A DNA stretch of 64,000 nt, from NCBI RefSeq assembly GCF_014204515.1, contig NZ_JACHLI010000022.1, positions 62,001 to 126,000 on the forward strand, in the 5' to 3' direction. The DNA comes from Pseudomonas nitroreducens (GTDB lineage Bacteria > Pseudomonadota > Gammaproteobacteria > Pseudomonadales > Pseudomonadaceae). A model generated the notes under the pieces. The model did no database searches. It was not told the DNA's origin and worked only from the letters and a program-made list of their open reading frames with translations. Position 1 is the stretch's first letter. Each line of letters starts with the position of its first letter. Both the position numbers and the translations under genes were made by a program. Below are positions 54,016 to 61,810 of the stretch, piece by piece.

Positions 54016-54314
54016 GTAGGAGCGGGCTTGCTCGCGAACGCTTCAGCGAACATCGCACTCAGTCGTGCAAAGCACCGCTCAAATACCGCTCAATTCTCTG
54101 CAGGCCACGGCCAGCGTGGGCTCGCCGGGTTGCCCCAGAGCTTATCCACAGCGCGTTCCACAGATTGTGTGGGCAACCCTTTGCAGAGGTGAGTTCGTGC
54201 CCGATGCGGACCGATCGCGGACAGAGTCCGCTCCTACGCCACCTGGGTGGTTGAAGTCCCCCTACGCCACCGGTGATGCCGGCATTCCCTGTAGGAGCGA
54301 GCTTGCTCGCGAAC
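54016..54314. repeat. REP elements between pykA and enoyl-CoA hydratase genes
   Basis: The 408-bp gap 53941-54348 holds the pykA terminator and three REP units: 54016-54039 (GTAGGAGCGGGCTTGCTCGC...), 54213-54237 (reverse, GGACAGAGTCC variant) and 54291-54314 (GTAGGAGCGAGCTTGCTCGC...). Three different sequence variants sit in one gap, so the cluster grew by separate insertions. No gene is seen. Confidence 0.88.
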
Positions 54315-54348
54315 CCGCCCCGCAAGGCCTCCCCGGCTGGAACGGCGC

Positions 54349-55122
54349 TCAGAGGAACTTGGAGAAGTCCGGCTGGCGGCGCTGGGTGAAGGCGCTCAGC
54401 GCCTCGTGGGCTTCCGGCGAATGCAGGCGCTGGACGAAATGCTGGCCCTCCTCCGCCACCACGCGGCGCAGTTCCTCGATGAAGGGCGCTTTCAGCAGGC
54501 GCTTGCTCAGCGCCACCGCGGCCGGCGGCAGTTGCTGGAAGGCCTGGCAGACCTCACGGGCGCGCTGCAGTGCGGCAGCGCCGTCTTCCAGCGCCTCGTT
54601 GGCGATGCCGTAGGCCACGGCCTGCTCACCGGTGAAACCCTCGCCACGCAGCAACAGGCTGGACGCCTTCACCGGGCCAACCAGGCGCGGCACCAGGAAG
54701 CTGGAACCGAACTCCGGGCACAGGCCCAGGTTGACGAAGGGCATCTTCAATTTGGCGCCCTTGGCGATGAACACCTGGTCGCAATGCAGCAGCAGCGTAG
54801 TGCCGATGCCCACGGCCGGGCCGGCGACGGCGGCGACCACCGGCTTGGTGAATTCCATCAGCGCGCGCATGAAGCGGAACACTGCGCTGTCCGGGCCGCT
54901 CGGCGGCTCCTGGAGGAAGTCGACGATGTCGTTGCCGCTGGTGAAGCACTCGGCGTTGCCGGTGATCAGCACCACGCGCACCGAGCGATCTTCCTGCGCC
55001 GCTTCCAGGGCATCGGCGAGACCGGCATACATGCTGCGGGTCAGCGCGTTCATCTTGTCCGGACGGTTCAGGCGCAGGGTCAGCAGGCCCTCTTCGCGCT
55101 CGACGAGAATCTGTTCGCTCAT
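54349..55122 (-). CDS. Enoyl-CoA hydratase/isomerase family protein
   Basis: Crotonase-fold protein of 257 aa. The oxyanion-hole segments are AECFTSGNDIVDF and AVAGPAVGIGTTLLLHCD. The first catalytic Glu position of classical hydratases falls in NLGLCPEFGSS, with Glu retained as in isomerases and hydratases (P-E). This could hydrate or isomerise an acyl-CoA; the substrate is unknown. PAO1 PA4330 is the positional equivalent. Confidence 0.88.
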   Translation of the reverse strand: MSEQILVEREEGLLTLRLNRPDKMNALTRSMYAGLADALEAAQEDRSVRVVLITGNAECFTSGNDIVDFLQEPPSGPDSAVFRFMRALMEFTKPVVAAVAGPAVGIGTTLLLHCDQVFIAKGAKLKMPFVNLGLCPEFGSSFLVPRLVGPVKASSLLLRGEGFTGEQAVAYGIANEALEDGAAALQRAREVCQAFQQLPPAAVALSKRLLKAPFIEELRRVVAEEGQHFVQRLHSPEAHEALSAFTQRRQPDFSKFL

Positions 55123-55159
55123 GGCAATTCCTTGTTCTTATTGAAATGGGGCGGCCGGT

Positions 55160-56098
55160 TCAGGCGTGGGGCAGGAACCGGTCAGCCAGCGTCTGGCCAC
55201 GAGGCACGCCGCAGAGATAGAGGCGGCGGGCGAAGGCATCGACGCTGGCGGGATGGCCGCAGAGTAAGGCGAGGGTTCGCCGGGAAACAAGCCGGAGTTG
55301 CGCCAAAACCTCGGTCGACTCGGCCGTGGTCATCTGCGTGACGTCCAGTTCCGGATGGCTGGCAGCCAGGGATTGCAGGGGCTCGGCGAGATAATGGGCG
55401 GCGCGGTCATGGGCCTGGTGAATGACGCGGATCGGCCCGCTGTGATGCTGGCGCAGCGCTTCGCGCAGCACGCCCCAGAGCGGCGCCAGGCCGGTGCCGG
55501 AGGCCATCAGCAGCAGCGGCCGCTCGTGCCATTCCGGGTCGTAATGCAGCGCGCCGCCACGCAGTTCGCCCAGGCGCAGATCGTCGCCGACCTTGAGACC
55601 ACGGGCGAAATCGGCAAAGGCGCCGCGCTCGCGGCAGTCGATATGGAACTCCAGCCAGGGATCGAGCCCCGGCACACTGGCCAGCGAGTACGGCCGCGCG
55701 ACGCCCTCGGCGCTCCACAGGATCAGGTGCTGCCCGGCGCTGTAGCGCAACGGGCGCTGCGGAGTCAGGCGCAGACGCAGGATGTCCGCTGCCGGCCAGT
55801 CCAGCTCGGCGACCGTGGCGGGTTGGCCATCACGGCGCGGATCGAAGGTTTCGACACTGAGGTCGTCGACGACCCGGCACTGGCAGGACAGCCGCCAGCC
55901 CTCGTCACGGCGGGCGCTGTCCAGCGCTTCGGGCAAGGCATCCAGCACCTCGCCGCGGGTGCAGCGCACCAGGCAGGCATGGCAACTGCCGGCGCGACAG
56001 CTGTAGGGCACGGCGATGCCGGCCCCGCGCAAGGCGTCGAGCAGGTTGGTTCCGGGGTTGACCGTAAAACTTTGCGATCCGGCCCGTATCTCAGGCAC
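55160..56098 (-). CDS. 2Fe-2S ferredoxin / FAD-NAD reductase
   Basis: Electron-transfer protein of 312 aa: an N-terminal plant-type ferredoxin domain with C34-x4-C39-x2-C42 and a fourth Cys at C72 or C74, an FAD domain (RPYSLAS) and an NAD domain (LMASGTGLAPLWG, C-terminal LCGHPASVD). This is the arrangement of reductase components of oxygenases. The start GTG at 56098 is chosen because GGGAG precedes it by 7-8 nt and its frame overlaps the diguanylate cyclase stop by 8 nt; earlier in-frame GTG 56149 and ATG 56119 have weaker ribosome sites. The partner oxygenase is not encoded nearby. Confidence 0.85.
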   Translation of the reverse strand: MPEIRAGSQSFTVNPGTNLLDALRGAGIAVPYSCRAGSCHACLVRCTRGEVLDALPEALDSARRDEGWRLSCQCRVVDDLSVETFDPRRDGQPATVAELDWPAADILRLRLTPQRPLRYSAGQHLILWSAEGVARPYSLASVPGLDPWLEFHIDCRERGAFADFARGLKVGDDLRLGELRGGALHYDPEWHERPLLLMASGTGLAPLWGVLREALRQHHSGPIRVIHQAHDRAAHYLAEPLQSLAASHPELDVTQMTTAESTEVLAQLRLVSRRTLALLCGHPASVDAFARRLYLCGVPRGQTLADRFLPHA

Positions 56099-57218
56099 GC
56101 GTCCACTCCCATGCGGCATCGCAGCGGTTACGTCCGCTGCGTTTCGCACGGTAGAGCGCCTGGTCGGCCCGTTGCAAGGCTTCGTCGAGATCGTCGTTGG
56201 CGTCGAGCAGGGTCATTCCTGCCGACAGGCTCAGGGACTCGATATTCACTCCCACCGGCTCGGCCGCCGCATAGGCCAGGCGCAGGCGCTCGCAGCAGGT
56301 GGTCAGGCGGTCGGCGTCGGCATTGGGCAACAGCAGGACGAACTCCTCGCCGCCATAGCGCGCCAGCACGTCGCCTTCGCGCAGGCAGGCCCGCGCCACC
56401 GCGGCGAAGGTCTGCAGCACACGGTCGCCGGCGGCGTGGCCGTGGACGTCGTTGATGCGCTTGAAGTGGTCCAGGTCGATCAGCGCCAGGCCGTGGCGCT
56501 GGCTGCCGTGCATCTCTTCCAGCGCACGACCGGCCAGGCGCAGGAAGTGCCGGCGGTTGAACAGCCCGGTGAGTTCGTCGGTAGCCACCAGGTCTTCGAG
56601 CTGACGCATCATGCCGCGCAGGGTGTCCTGGTGCGCCTGCAGCGCATAGCGGCGCTGGCGCATGCGTTGCCGCAGCGACTGCACGTAACTGGCGAACAGG
56701 CTCAGCCAGGTCAGCACGATGAACAGCACCAGCAGCTGCAGGACCGCCTGGGCCGGCAGTTGCAGGCGTTGCAGGAAGGCTTCGTGGAGATTCAGCCCGG
56801 CGAAGGCGATGAAGGCCAACGCGGCGCAGCGGGCGAACACCCGCGGATGCAGCTGGAACACGCCGAACAGCAGGATCAGCACGTAGAGCACCATCAGGGT
56901 GCCGCGCGCGGTATCCACGTTGGCCAGGAACAGGGTGTTCCAGACCACGGCCACCAGCACCTGCGGCTCGGTCATGCTCGGATCGGTGAAGCGCTGATTG
57001 CGCCCGCTGACGAACAGCCAGGCGAACACCAGCTGGCTGCCGGCGACCAGCAGCGTGCAGGTCAGGGCGAAGCTTACAGGGGCGCGGTAGAACTCGCCGA
57101 ACACCGCCAACCACAGCAATAGCAGCGCCAGGGCATAGGTCCCGAGGGCCATGCCGAATCGCCTGATGAGTAGTTTTTGTAAGGCGTGCTGCTTCAGAGG
57201 TGGTTTCAGCGTGCTCAT
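56091..57218 (-). CDS. sadC: Membrane-anchored diguanylate cyclase (sadC position)
   Basis: Protein of 375 aa synthesising c-di-GMP. About six N-terminal helices (20-180) form a membrane sensor, followed by a short coiled linker and a GGDEF domain with active site G289-G290-E291-E292-F293 and an inhibitory I-site R280-x-x-D283, five residues before it. It lies between the ferredoxin reductase and fumA, as sadC (PA4332) does in P. aeruginosa, but is shorter than SadC as I remember it (about 487 aa). The symbol is therefore positional. It overlaps the reductase gene by 8 nt, so the two are probably co-expressed. Confidence 0.82.
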   Translation of the reverse strand: MSTLKPPLKQHALQKLLIRRFGMALGTYALALLLLWLAVFGEFYRAPVSFALTCTLLVAGSQLVFAWLFVSGRNQRFTDPSMTEPQVLVAVVWNTLFLANVDTARGTLMVLYVLILLFGVFQLHPRVFARCAALAFIAFAGLNLHEAFLQRLQLPAQAVLQLLVLFIVLTWLSLFASYVQSLRQRMRQRRYALQAHQDTLRGMMRQLEDLVATDELTGLFNRRHFLRLAGRALEEMHGSQRHGLALIDLDHFKRINDVHGHAAGDRVLQTFAAVARACLREGDVLARYGGEEFVLLLPNADADRLTTCCERLRLAYAAAEPVGVNIESLSLSAGMTLLDANDDLDEALQRADQALYRAKRSGRNRCDAAWEWTRA

Positions 57219-57382
57219 GGGGCTCCGTCCCGTAATGGCACCTTGCCTTCACTCTACTATCAAAGCGCCCCGGTGCCTAGCCGATCGGAATGTGGGCGGT
57301 AGCCGGCTCCTTTTCCCTGGCAGTGGGTAATCTGGGACCAAGGTCGGATCACCGGCGGGTGCGCGGCAAGCGGCCGCAGCGG

Positions 57383-57388
57383 TATACT
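57383..57388 (+). promoter_or_regulatory. Candidate -10 box of fumA
   Basis: TATACT lies 105 bp upstream of the fumA ATG in a GC-rich setting. The -35 region 17 bp upstream is not consensus. Confidence 0.35.
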
Positions 57389-57492
57389 ACGGCGCCTTTT
57401 TTCGCCGCAGCCGTGTCGGCGAACTCCCGATGTCACAGGCGAGAGCCTGTACTACCCCGCCTGACTTTCCTGCCTGAAGAGGACCGTGCTCC

Positions 57493-59016
57493 ATGGCCGT
57501 GATCAAGCAAGACGACCTGATCCAGAGCGTCGCCGATGCCCTGCAGTTCATCTCCTACTACCACCCGGTTGATTTCATCCAGGCCATGCATGAGGCCTAC
57601 CTGCGCGAAGAATCGCCGGCCGCCCGGGACTCGATGGCGCAGATCCTGATCAACTCGCGCATGTGCGCCACCGGCCACCGCCCGATCTGCCAGGACACCG
57701 GTATCGTCACCGTGTTCGTCCGCGTCGGCATGGACGTGAGCTGGGCCGGCGCCACCATGAGCGTCGACGACATGATCAACGAAGGCGTACGTCGCGCCTA
57801 CAACCTGCCGGAGAACGTCCTGCGCGCCTCCATCCTGGCCGACCCGGCCGGCGCGCGGAAGAACACCAAGGACAACACCCCGGCGGTGATCCACTACTCC
57901 ATCGTCCCGGGCAACACCGTGGAAGTGGACGTCGCGGCCAAGGGCGGCGGCTCCGAGAACAAGTCGAAGATGGCCATGCTCAACCCGTCCGACTCCATCG
58001 TCGACTGGGTGCTGAAGACCGTCCCGACCATGGGCGCCGGCTGGTGCCCGCCAGGCATGCTCGGCATCGGCATCGGCGGTACCGCCGAGAAGGCCGCGGT
58101 GATGGCGAAGGAAGTCCTGATGGACGAGATCGACATCCACGAGCTGAAGGCCCGCGGCCCGCAGAACAAAATCGAGGAAATGCGCCTCGAGCTGTTCGAG
58201 AAGGTCAACCAGCTGGGCATCGGCGCCCAGGGCCTGGGCGGCCTGACCACCGTGCTCGACGTGAAGATCATGGATTACCCGACCCACGCAGCGTCCCTGC
58301 CGGTGTGCATGATCCCCAACTGCGCCGCCACCCGCCACGCGCACTTCGTGCTCGATGGCTCCGGCCCGGCCGAACTGGAAGCGCCGTCGCTGGACGCCTA
58401 CCCGGAAATCGTCTGGGAAGCCGGCCCGTCTGCGCGCCGCGTCAACCTGGACAGCATCACTCCGGAAGAAGTGCAGAGCTGGAAGCCGGGCGAGACCATC
58501 CTGCTCAACGGCAAGATGCTCACCGGCCGCGACGCTGCGCACAAGCGCATGGTCGACATGCTGAACAAGGGCGAAGAGCTGCCGGTGGACCTCAAGGGCC
58601 GCTTCATCTACTACGTCGGCCCGGTCGATCCGGTCGGTGACGAAGTGGTTGGCCCGGCAGGCCCGACCACCGCAACGCGGATGGACAAGTTCACCCGCCA
58701 GATCCTCGAAACTACCGGCCTGCTGGGCATGATCGGCAAGTCCGAGCGCGGCCCGATCGCCATCGAGGCGATCAAGGACAACAAGGCCGTCTACCTGATG
58801 GCCGTGGGCGGCGCCGCCTACCTGGTCGCCCAGGCGATCAAGAAGTCCAAGGTCCTGGCCTTCGCCGAACTGGGCATGGAAGCGATCTACGAATTCGAGG
58901 TCAAGGACATGCCGGTGACCGTTGCGGTCGACACCAATGGCGAGTCGGTGCACATCACCGGCCCGGCCATCTGGCAGAAGAAGATCGCCGAGAACCTGGC
59001 GGTGGAAGTGCAGTGA
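57493..59016 (+). CDS. fumA: Class I fumarate hydratase (4Fe-4S)
   Basis: TCA-cycle enzyme of 507 aa hydrating fumarate to malate. Class I enzymes bind an oxygen-sensitive 4Fe-4S cluster. Candidate ligands are in GHRPICQDTGIV (Cys near 61), MIPNCAATRH (Cys near 277), and a C-terminal-half Cys. The start at 57493 (MAVIKQDDLIQSVADALQF) follows GAGGACC. Its malate product feeds mqo, encoded 30 kb away. Gene order with the ferredoxin reductase and cyclase is the conserved one. Confidence 0.94.
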   Translation: MAVIKQDDLIQSVADALQFISYYHPVDFIQAMHEAYLREESPAARDSMAQILINSRMCATGHRPICQDTGIVTVFVRVGMDVSWAGATMSVDDMINEGVRRAYNLPENVLRASILADPAGARKNTKDNTPAVIHYSIVPGNTVEVDVAAKGGGSENKSKMAMLNPSDSIVDWVLKTVPTMGAGWCPPGMLGIGIGGTAEKAAVMAKEVLMDEIDIHELKARGPQNKIEEMRLELFEKVNQLGIGAQGLGGLTTVLDVKIMDYPTHAASLPVCMIPNCAATRHAHFVLDGSGPAELEAPSLDAYPEIVWEAGPSARRVNLDSITPEEVQSWKPGETILLNGKMLTGRDAAHKRMVDMLNKGEELPVDLKGRFIYYVGPVDPVGDEVVGPAGPTTATRMDKFTRQILETTGLLGMIGKSERGPIAIEAIKDNKAVYLMAVGGAAYLVAQAIKKSKVLAFAELGMEAIYEFEVKDMPVTVAVDTNGESVHITGPAIWQKKIAENLAVEVQ

Positions 59017-59036
59017 TCGCTGCCTGACCGCTGCAT

Positions 59037-59067
59037 GAAAAAGCCCGGCCAAGTGTCGGGCGCTTTT
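59037..59067 (+). terminator. Terminator of fumA, with a degenerate right arm
   Basis: AAAAA followed by GCCCG-GCC (59043-59050) pairs with TGT-CGGGC (59054-59061), leaving wobble positions, and TTTT follows after GC. The other terminators of this genome are perfect, so this one looks altered. DNA beyond 59060 is clearly AT-richer. Confidence 0.6.
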
Positions 59068-59203
59068 ATTTGTATCTATTTGATTTTATTGAGTATTTTA
59101 AGCTCGTATCAATGGCTTCACCCACAAAATCCCCCACTTGCTTCATTTGATCAAGTTTCGATCAATGGAGGCAGTAGAAGCTGGAGTCATCAGGAGGAGC
59201 ACA

Positions 59204-59377
59204 ATGGCATTGCGCCATCGAGCATGGGCTACCTGGCTTTATCGTACCTGGTTTCTTCTTTTTCTAGGGGGCAACGCCGCCACTGGATTCTCAGAAAGCA
59301 AAAAGGCCGCACTACGGGGATGCGGCCTTACGTCTGTCAGCTTCCATTCTGCAAAACGCGGCCTGATCCTACGATAG
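59204..59377 (+). CDS. Possible small protein, unknown (57 aa)
   Basis: The frame opens with ATG at 59204 preceded by a perfect AGGAGG (59192-59197, 6 nt spacing). It encodes a basic protein with one hydrophobic segment (TWFLLFLGGNAATGF). The strong ribosome site supports translation, but half of the frame passes through a hairpin and I recognise no family. The rest of the gap 59017-59504 holds no convincing gene. Confidence 0.35.
   Translation: MALRHRAWATWLYRTWFLLFLGGNAATGFSESKKAALRGCGLTSVSFHSAKRGLILR
59300..59329 (-). terminator. Orphan minus-strand terminator hairpin
   Basis: AAGGCCGCA (59303-59311) and TGCGGCCTT (59321-59329) form a 9-bp stem with a 9-nt loop. The T-run (complement of the A-run at 59300-59304) lies on the minus-strand side. 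No minus-strand gene exists upstream of it within the window. Confidence 0.55.
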
Positions 59378-59504
59378 ATTTCATTTCGCCACTATGACTT
59401 GCCGTCGAGAGGTCTGGCCGGCGATGTCACGCGCTATCGCGCATGCAGGTTCACACCTGAAAGCCAGCTAATCTCAGCGTACGAGCCCTGTCTGGAGACG
59501 CATT

Positions 59505-59828
59505 ATGGCTTGTACGTCATCTCACTACCTGCCGAGTCGTAGTTACGACCTCCATCGAGAGGTCGACTACCCGCCGGAGGACTTGCCACTCCAGCCTGCT
59601 CTACTACTCCCCATCTACGCCCTGCGCGGCGGGAACTTCTATTTGCACTCCCAGATGGACTCGTTCAATCCCAACATTGGCATGATTGGCCAGGTCGTCC
59701 TCGGTTCAGTTCCCCATGAGTGGCGAATCATGGCGGGAAAGCTCTTGCTGGGGGAGATTCGTGCCGATGGCTACTTCTGGTGTGGTGATGGAAAGCGCTT
59801 TCGTCTTGTTGAGGTGAAATCAGCATGA
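59505..59828 (+). CDS. Island hypothetical protein A (shared C-terminal motif)
   Basis: Soluble protein of 107 aa, first gene of the cassette, with GGAG about 8 nt before the ATG. The C-terminal half, EWRIMAGKLLLGEIRADGYF followed by GKRFRLVEV, resembles the end of the next protein (VLGIITAGHF, ECFRLIDL), so the two appear to share a fold. Its stop overlaps the next start (ATGA). No known family recognised, and no signal peptide or membrane segment is seen. Confidence 0.7.
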   Translation: MACTSSHYLPSRSYDLHREVDYPPEDLPLQPALLLPIYALRGGNFYLHSQMDSFNPNIGMIGQVVLGSVPHEWRIMAGKLLLGEIRADGYFWCGDGKRFRLVEVKSA

Positions 59829-60145
59829 GCGACTACATGACTCCCGCGCAGTTGGCACAACTGGCGCCGCGAAAACAGCCAGCGGCCTATCGTTTGGATG
59901 GCCGATTCGATCTAGTGGATGCTGACGGAGCCCGGCGCTATCACATTCAGCAGGCACGGCTGTTTGACGTCGCAGATTGCCTGCCTAATGGCAGCTTCAG
60001 CCGCTTTATTGGCGTAGTAACTCGGCGTAAGGCCGGGGAGTTTGTCGTGATGGGGGAAAATCGAGTGCTGGGCATCATCACAGCCGGTCATTTTGCCAGC
60101 GAAACCGGCGAATGCTTCCGCCTGATCGACCTTACTGAGCCCTAA
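59825..60145 (+). CDS. Island hypothetical protein B (shared C-terminal motif)
   Basis: Soluble protein of 106 aa, translationally coupled to protein A by a 4-nt overlap. It has an N-terminal TPAQLAQLAPRKQPAAY and a beta-rich middle (RFDLVDADGARRYHIQQARLF). Its C-terminal half, VMGENRVLGIITAGHF then ECFRLIDLTEP, matches the end of protein A. No catalytic motif is seen. It may be a DNA- or partner-binding subunit; that is speculation. Confidence 0.7.
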   Translation: MSDYMTPAQLAQLAPRKQPAAYRLDGRFDLVDADGARRYHIQQARLFDVADCLPNGSFSRFIGVVTRRKAGEFVVMGENRVLGIITAGHFASETGECFRLIDLTEP

Positions 60146-60270
60146 ACAGACCCGTTCAGCTCGGCGGAGTCGATTCAAAGAATTTTCAGCCCTATATCAC
60201 GACCATGAAGGCCTCCACGATTTGCCTTCATACTTCTGAATTTCGACGTGATACAGGGAGCATTACTTCA

Positions 60271-60597
60271 ATGATCTGTCCCGCTTGTCGCTCTACCCGC
60301 ATCGTCACCTGCGACTACGGCAAGAAAGCTGGTGGCCTGATCGGCTCGGTGGGCGGCGCCGCCAGTGGCTTTTCCGGGGCACTGGCCGGTGCTGAGGCCG
60401 GCACCGTACTGGGCGTGATTGGCGGTCCACCTGGCATGATGCTAGGTGGTCTTGCTGGCGCGATTCTCGGCGGCTTGGTCGGTGGTGCCACGGGTGGCGT
60501 TGCTGGCGCGGCCCTGGGCAGGCAAGTAGATGAGCGCGTGCTGAACAACTGCCGCTGCCTGAACTGCAATCACCGCTTCAGCCCCATTCCGACGTAG
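60271..60597 (+). CDS. Zinc-ribbon / glycine-zipper membrane protein
   Basis: Protein of 108 aa. An N-terminal knuckle MICPACRSTRIVTC and a C-terminal knuckle NCRCLNCNHRF provide four to six Cys for zinc. Between them is a long Gly/Ala-rich hydrophobic region (LIGSVGGAASGFSGALAG to VAGAALG, about 23-88) with GxxxG spacing, able to form a helical hairpin in a membrane. The start at 60271 follows GGAG at 9 nt; the frame reads from 60205 without support. Family not known to me. Confidence 0.65.
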   Translation: MICPACRSTRIVTCDYGKKAGGLIGSVGGAASGFSGALAGAEAGTVLGVIGGPPGMMLGGLAGAILGGLVGGATGGVAGAALGRQVDERVLNNCRCLNCNHRFSPIPT

Positions 60598-60694
60598 CCC
60601 TAGTTTCCCTCGCTTCTATCCACTCCATCCCTTCTGGCTCGGTGCTGCGCCTCGCGCAGCGCTGTATGCCGTCTATTACCCAAAGGAAATTCTC

Positions 60695-61663
60695 ATGGCG
60701 CATCTGATCGAACAAATGGCCTATGTAGGCGACACTCCCTGGCATGGCCTGGGTAATCATTTACCTCGCAAGCAGTCCATCGACGTCTGGCAACGCGAAG
60801 CTGGAATGAACTGGCAGATCCAGGAAAGCCCGGTGCACTTCAAGGCCGATGCTGTCGGCCACTTGGGCAGCATCCACTCCTTCCCCGAGCAGAAAGTGCT
60901 CTACCGCTCCGACACCAAGACACCTCTCTCTGTAGTCTCTCAGCGCTACCAGGTCGTTCAACCCAAGGAGGTCCTGGAGTTCTACCGGGATCTCACGGAG
61001 GTCTCGGGCTACGAGCTGGAAACCGCGGGCGTACTCAAGGGCGGTCGCAAGTTCTGGGCATTGGCACGCACCGGGCAAAACACCGCACTCAAGGGTAATG
61101 ATCAGGTAAACGGTTACCTGCTGCTGGCGACCTCCTGCGACGGAACGCTCGCCACCACCGCCACGCCGACGACCATTCGCGTCGTTTGCAACAACACCCT
61201 CACCATCGCCCTGGACGGCACTTCCCGCGCTATCAAGGTGCCGCATAACACGCGCTTTGATTCCACGGTGGTGAAGAAGCAACTCGGCATCGCGGTCTCG
61301 CAATGGGGCGACTTCATGTATCGCATGCGCCACCTTGCTGAACGCAGGGTGCAGTGGCATGAGGCGATGGGCTTTTTCATGAATGTGATGTGCGATGCGC
61401 CCATTAACGGCGCTTTGCCGGAGAAGCTGGCGAACGAGAGGGCCATGCGCAAGGTGCAGAGCCTGTACGAAGGCCGTGGGCGTGGCTCACAGCTGGAGTC
61501 GGCGCAGGGCACTGCATGGGGCTTGTTGAACTCGGTGACGGAGTTCGTGGACCACGAGCGTCGGGCACGCAGTAATGAGTACCGGCTGGACTCGGCCTGG
61601 TTTGGTCAGGGGGCAGCACTCAAGCAGAAGGCGCTCGATGCGGCGCTGGCTTTGGCGGCATAA
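60695..61663 (+). CDS. DUF932 protein
   Basis: Protein of 322 aa with the DUF932 pattern: AYVGDTPWHGLG near the start, SVVSQRYQVVQPKEVLEFY and TRIRVVCNNTL-like (TTIRVVCNNTLTIAL) in the middle, and a helical C-terminus. DUF932 proteins are carried by plasmids, phages and integrative elements, generally beside recombination genes, and their biochemical role is not established. It precedes the YqaJ gene, as is usual. Confidence 0.85.
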   Translation: MAHLIEQMAYVGDTPWHGLGNHLPRKQSIDVWQREAGMNWQIQESPVHFKADAVGHLGSIHSFPEQKVLYRSDTKTPLSVVSQRYQVVQPKEVLEFYRDLTEVSGYELETAGVLKGGRKFWALARTGQNTALKGNDQVNGYLLLATSCDGTLATTATPTTIRVVCNNTLTIALDGTSRAIKVPHNTRFDSTVVKKQLGIAVSQWGDFMYRMRHLAERRVQWHEAMGFFMNVMCDAPINGALPEKLANERAMRKVQSLYEGRGRGSQLESAQGTAWGLLNSVTEFVDHERRARSNEYRLDSAWFGQGAALKQKALDAALALAA

Positions 61664-61672
61664 ACCGCTGGC

Positions 61673-61705
61673 GGCGTGCTCGGTCCAATAGGACTGGAGC
61701 ACGCC
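61673..61705 (+). other. Hairpin between DUF932 and YqaJ genes
   Basis: GGCGTGCT (61673-61680) and AGCACGCC (61698-61705) with an inner helix CGGTCC/GGACTG (one G-T pair, one bulged G) around AATA. No T-run follows. It could be a transcript-processing or stabilising element in the operon. Confidence 0.5.
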
Positions 61706-61810
61706 AAGCCGCAGTTCGTCATTGTACCATTGAGTGCCCACACAACTATCACATCAGTGCGCTTAGCATCTGAAGCGCTGCTGTTGCGGGCCTTGCCCAG
61801 AGGAATCTCC

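Noticed and set aside
54016..54314. Repeated units that could suggest a CRISPR array
   Set aside because: Units vary in sequence and orientation, are palindromic and irregularly spaced, and no cas gene is near; they are REP elements.
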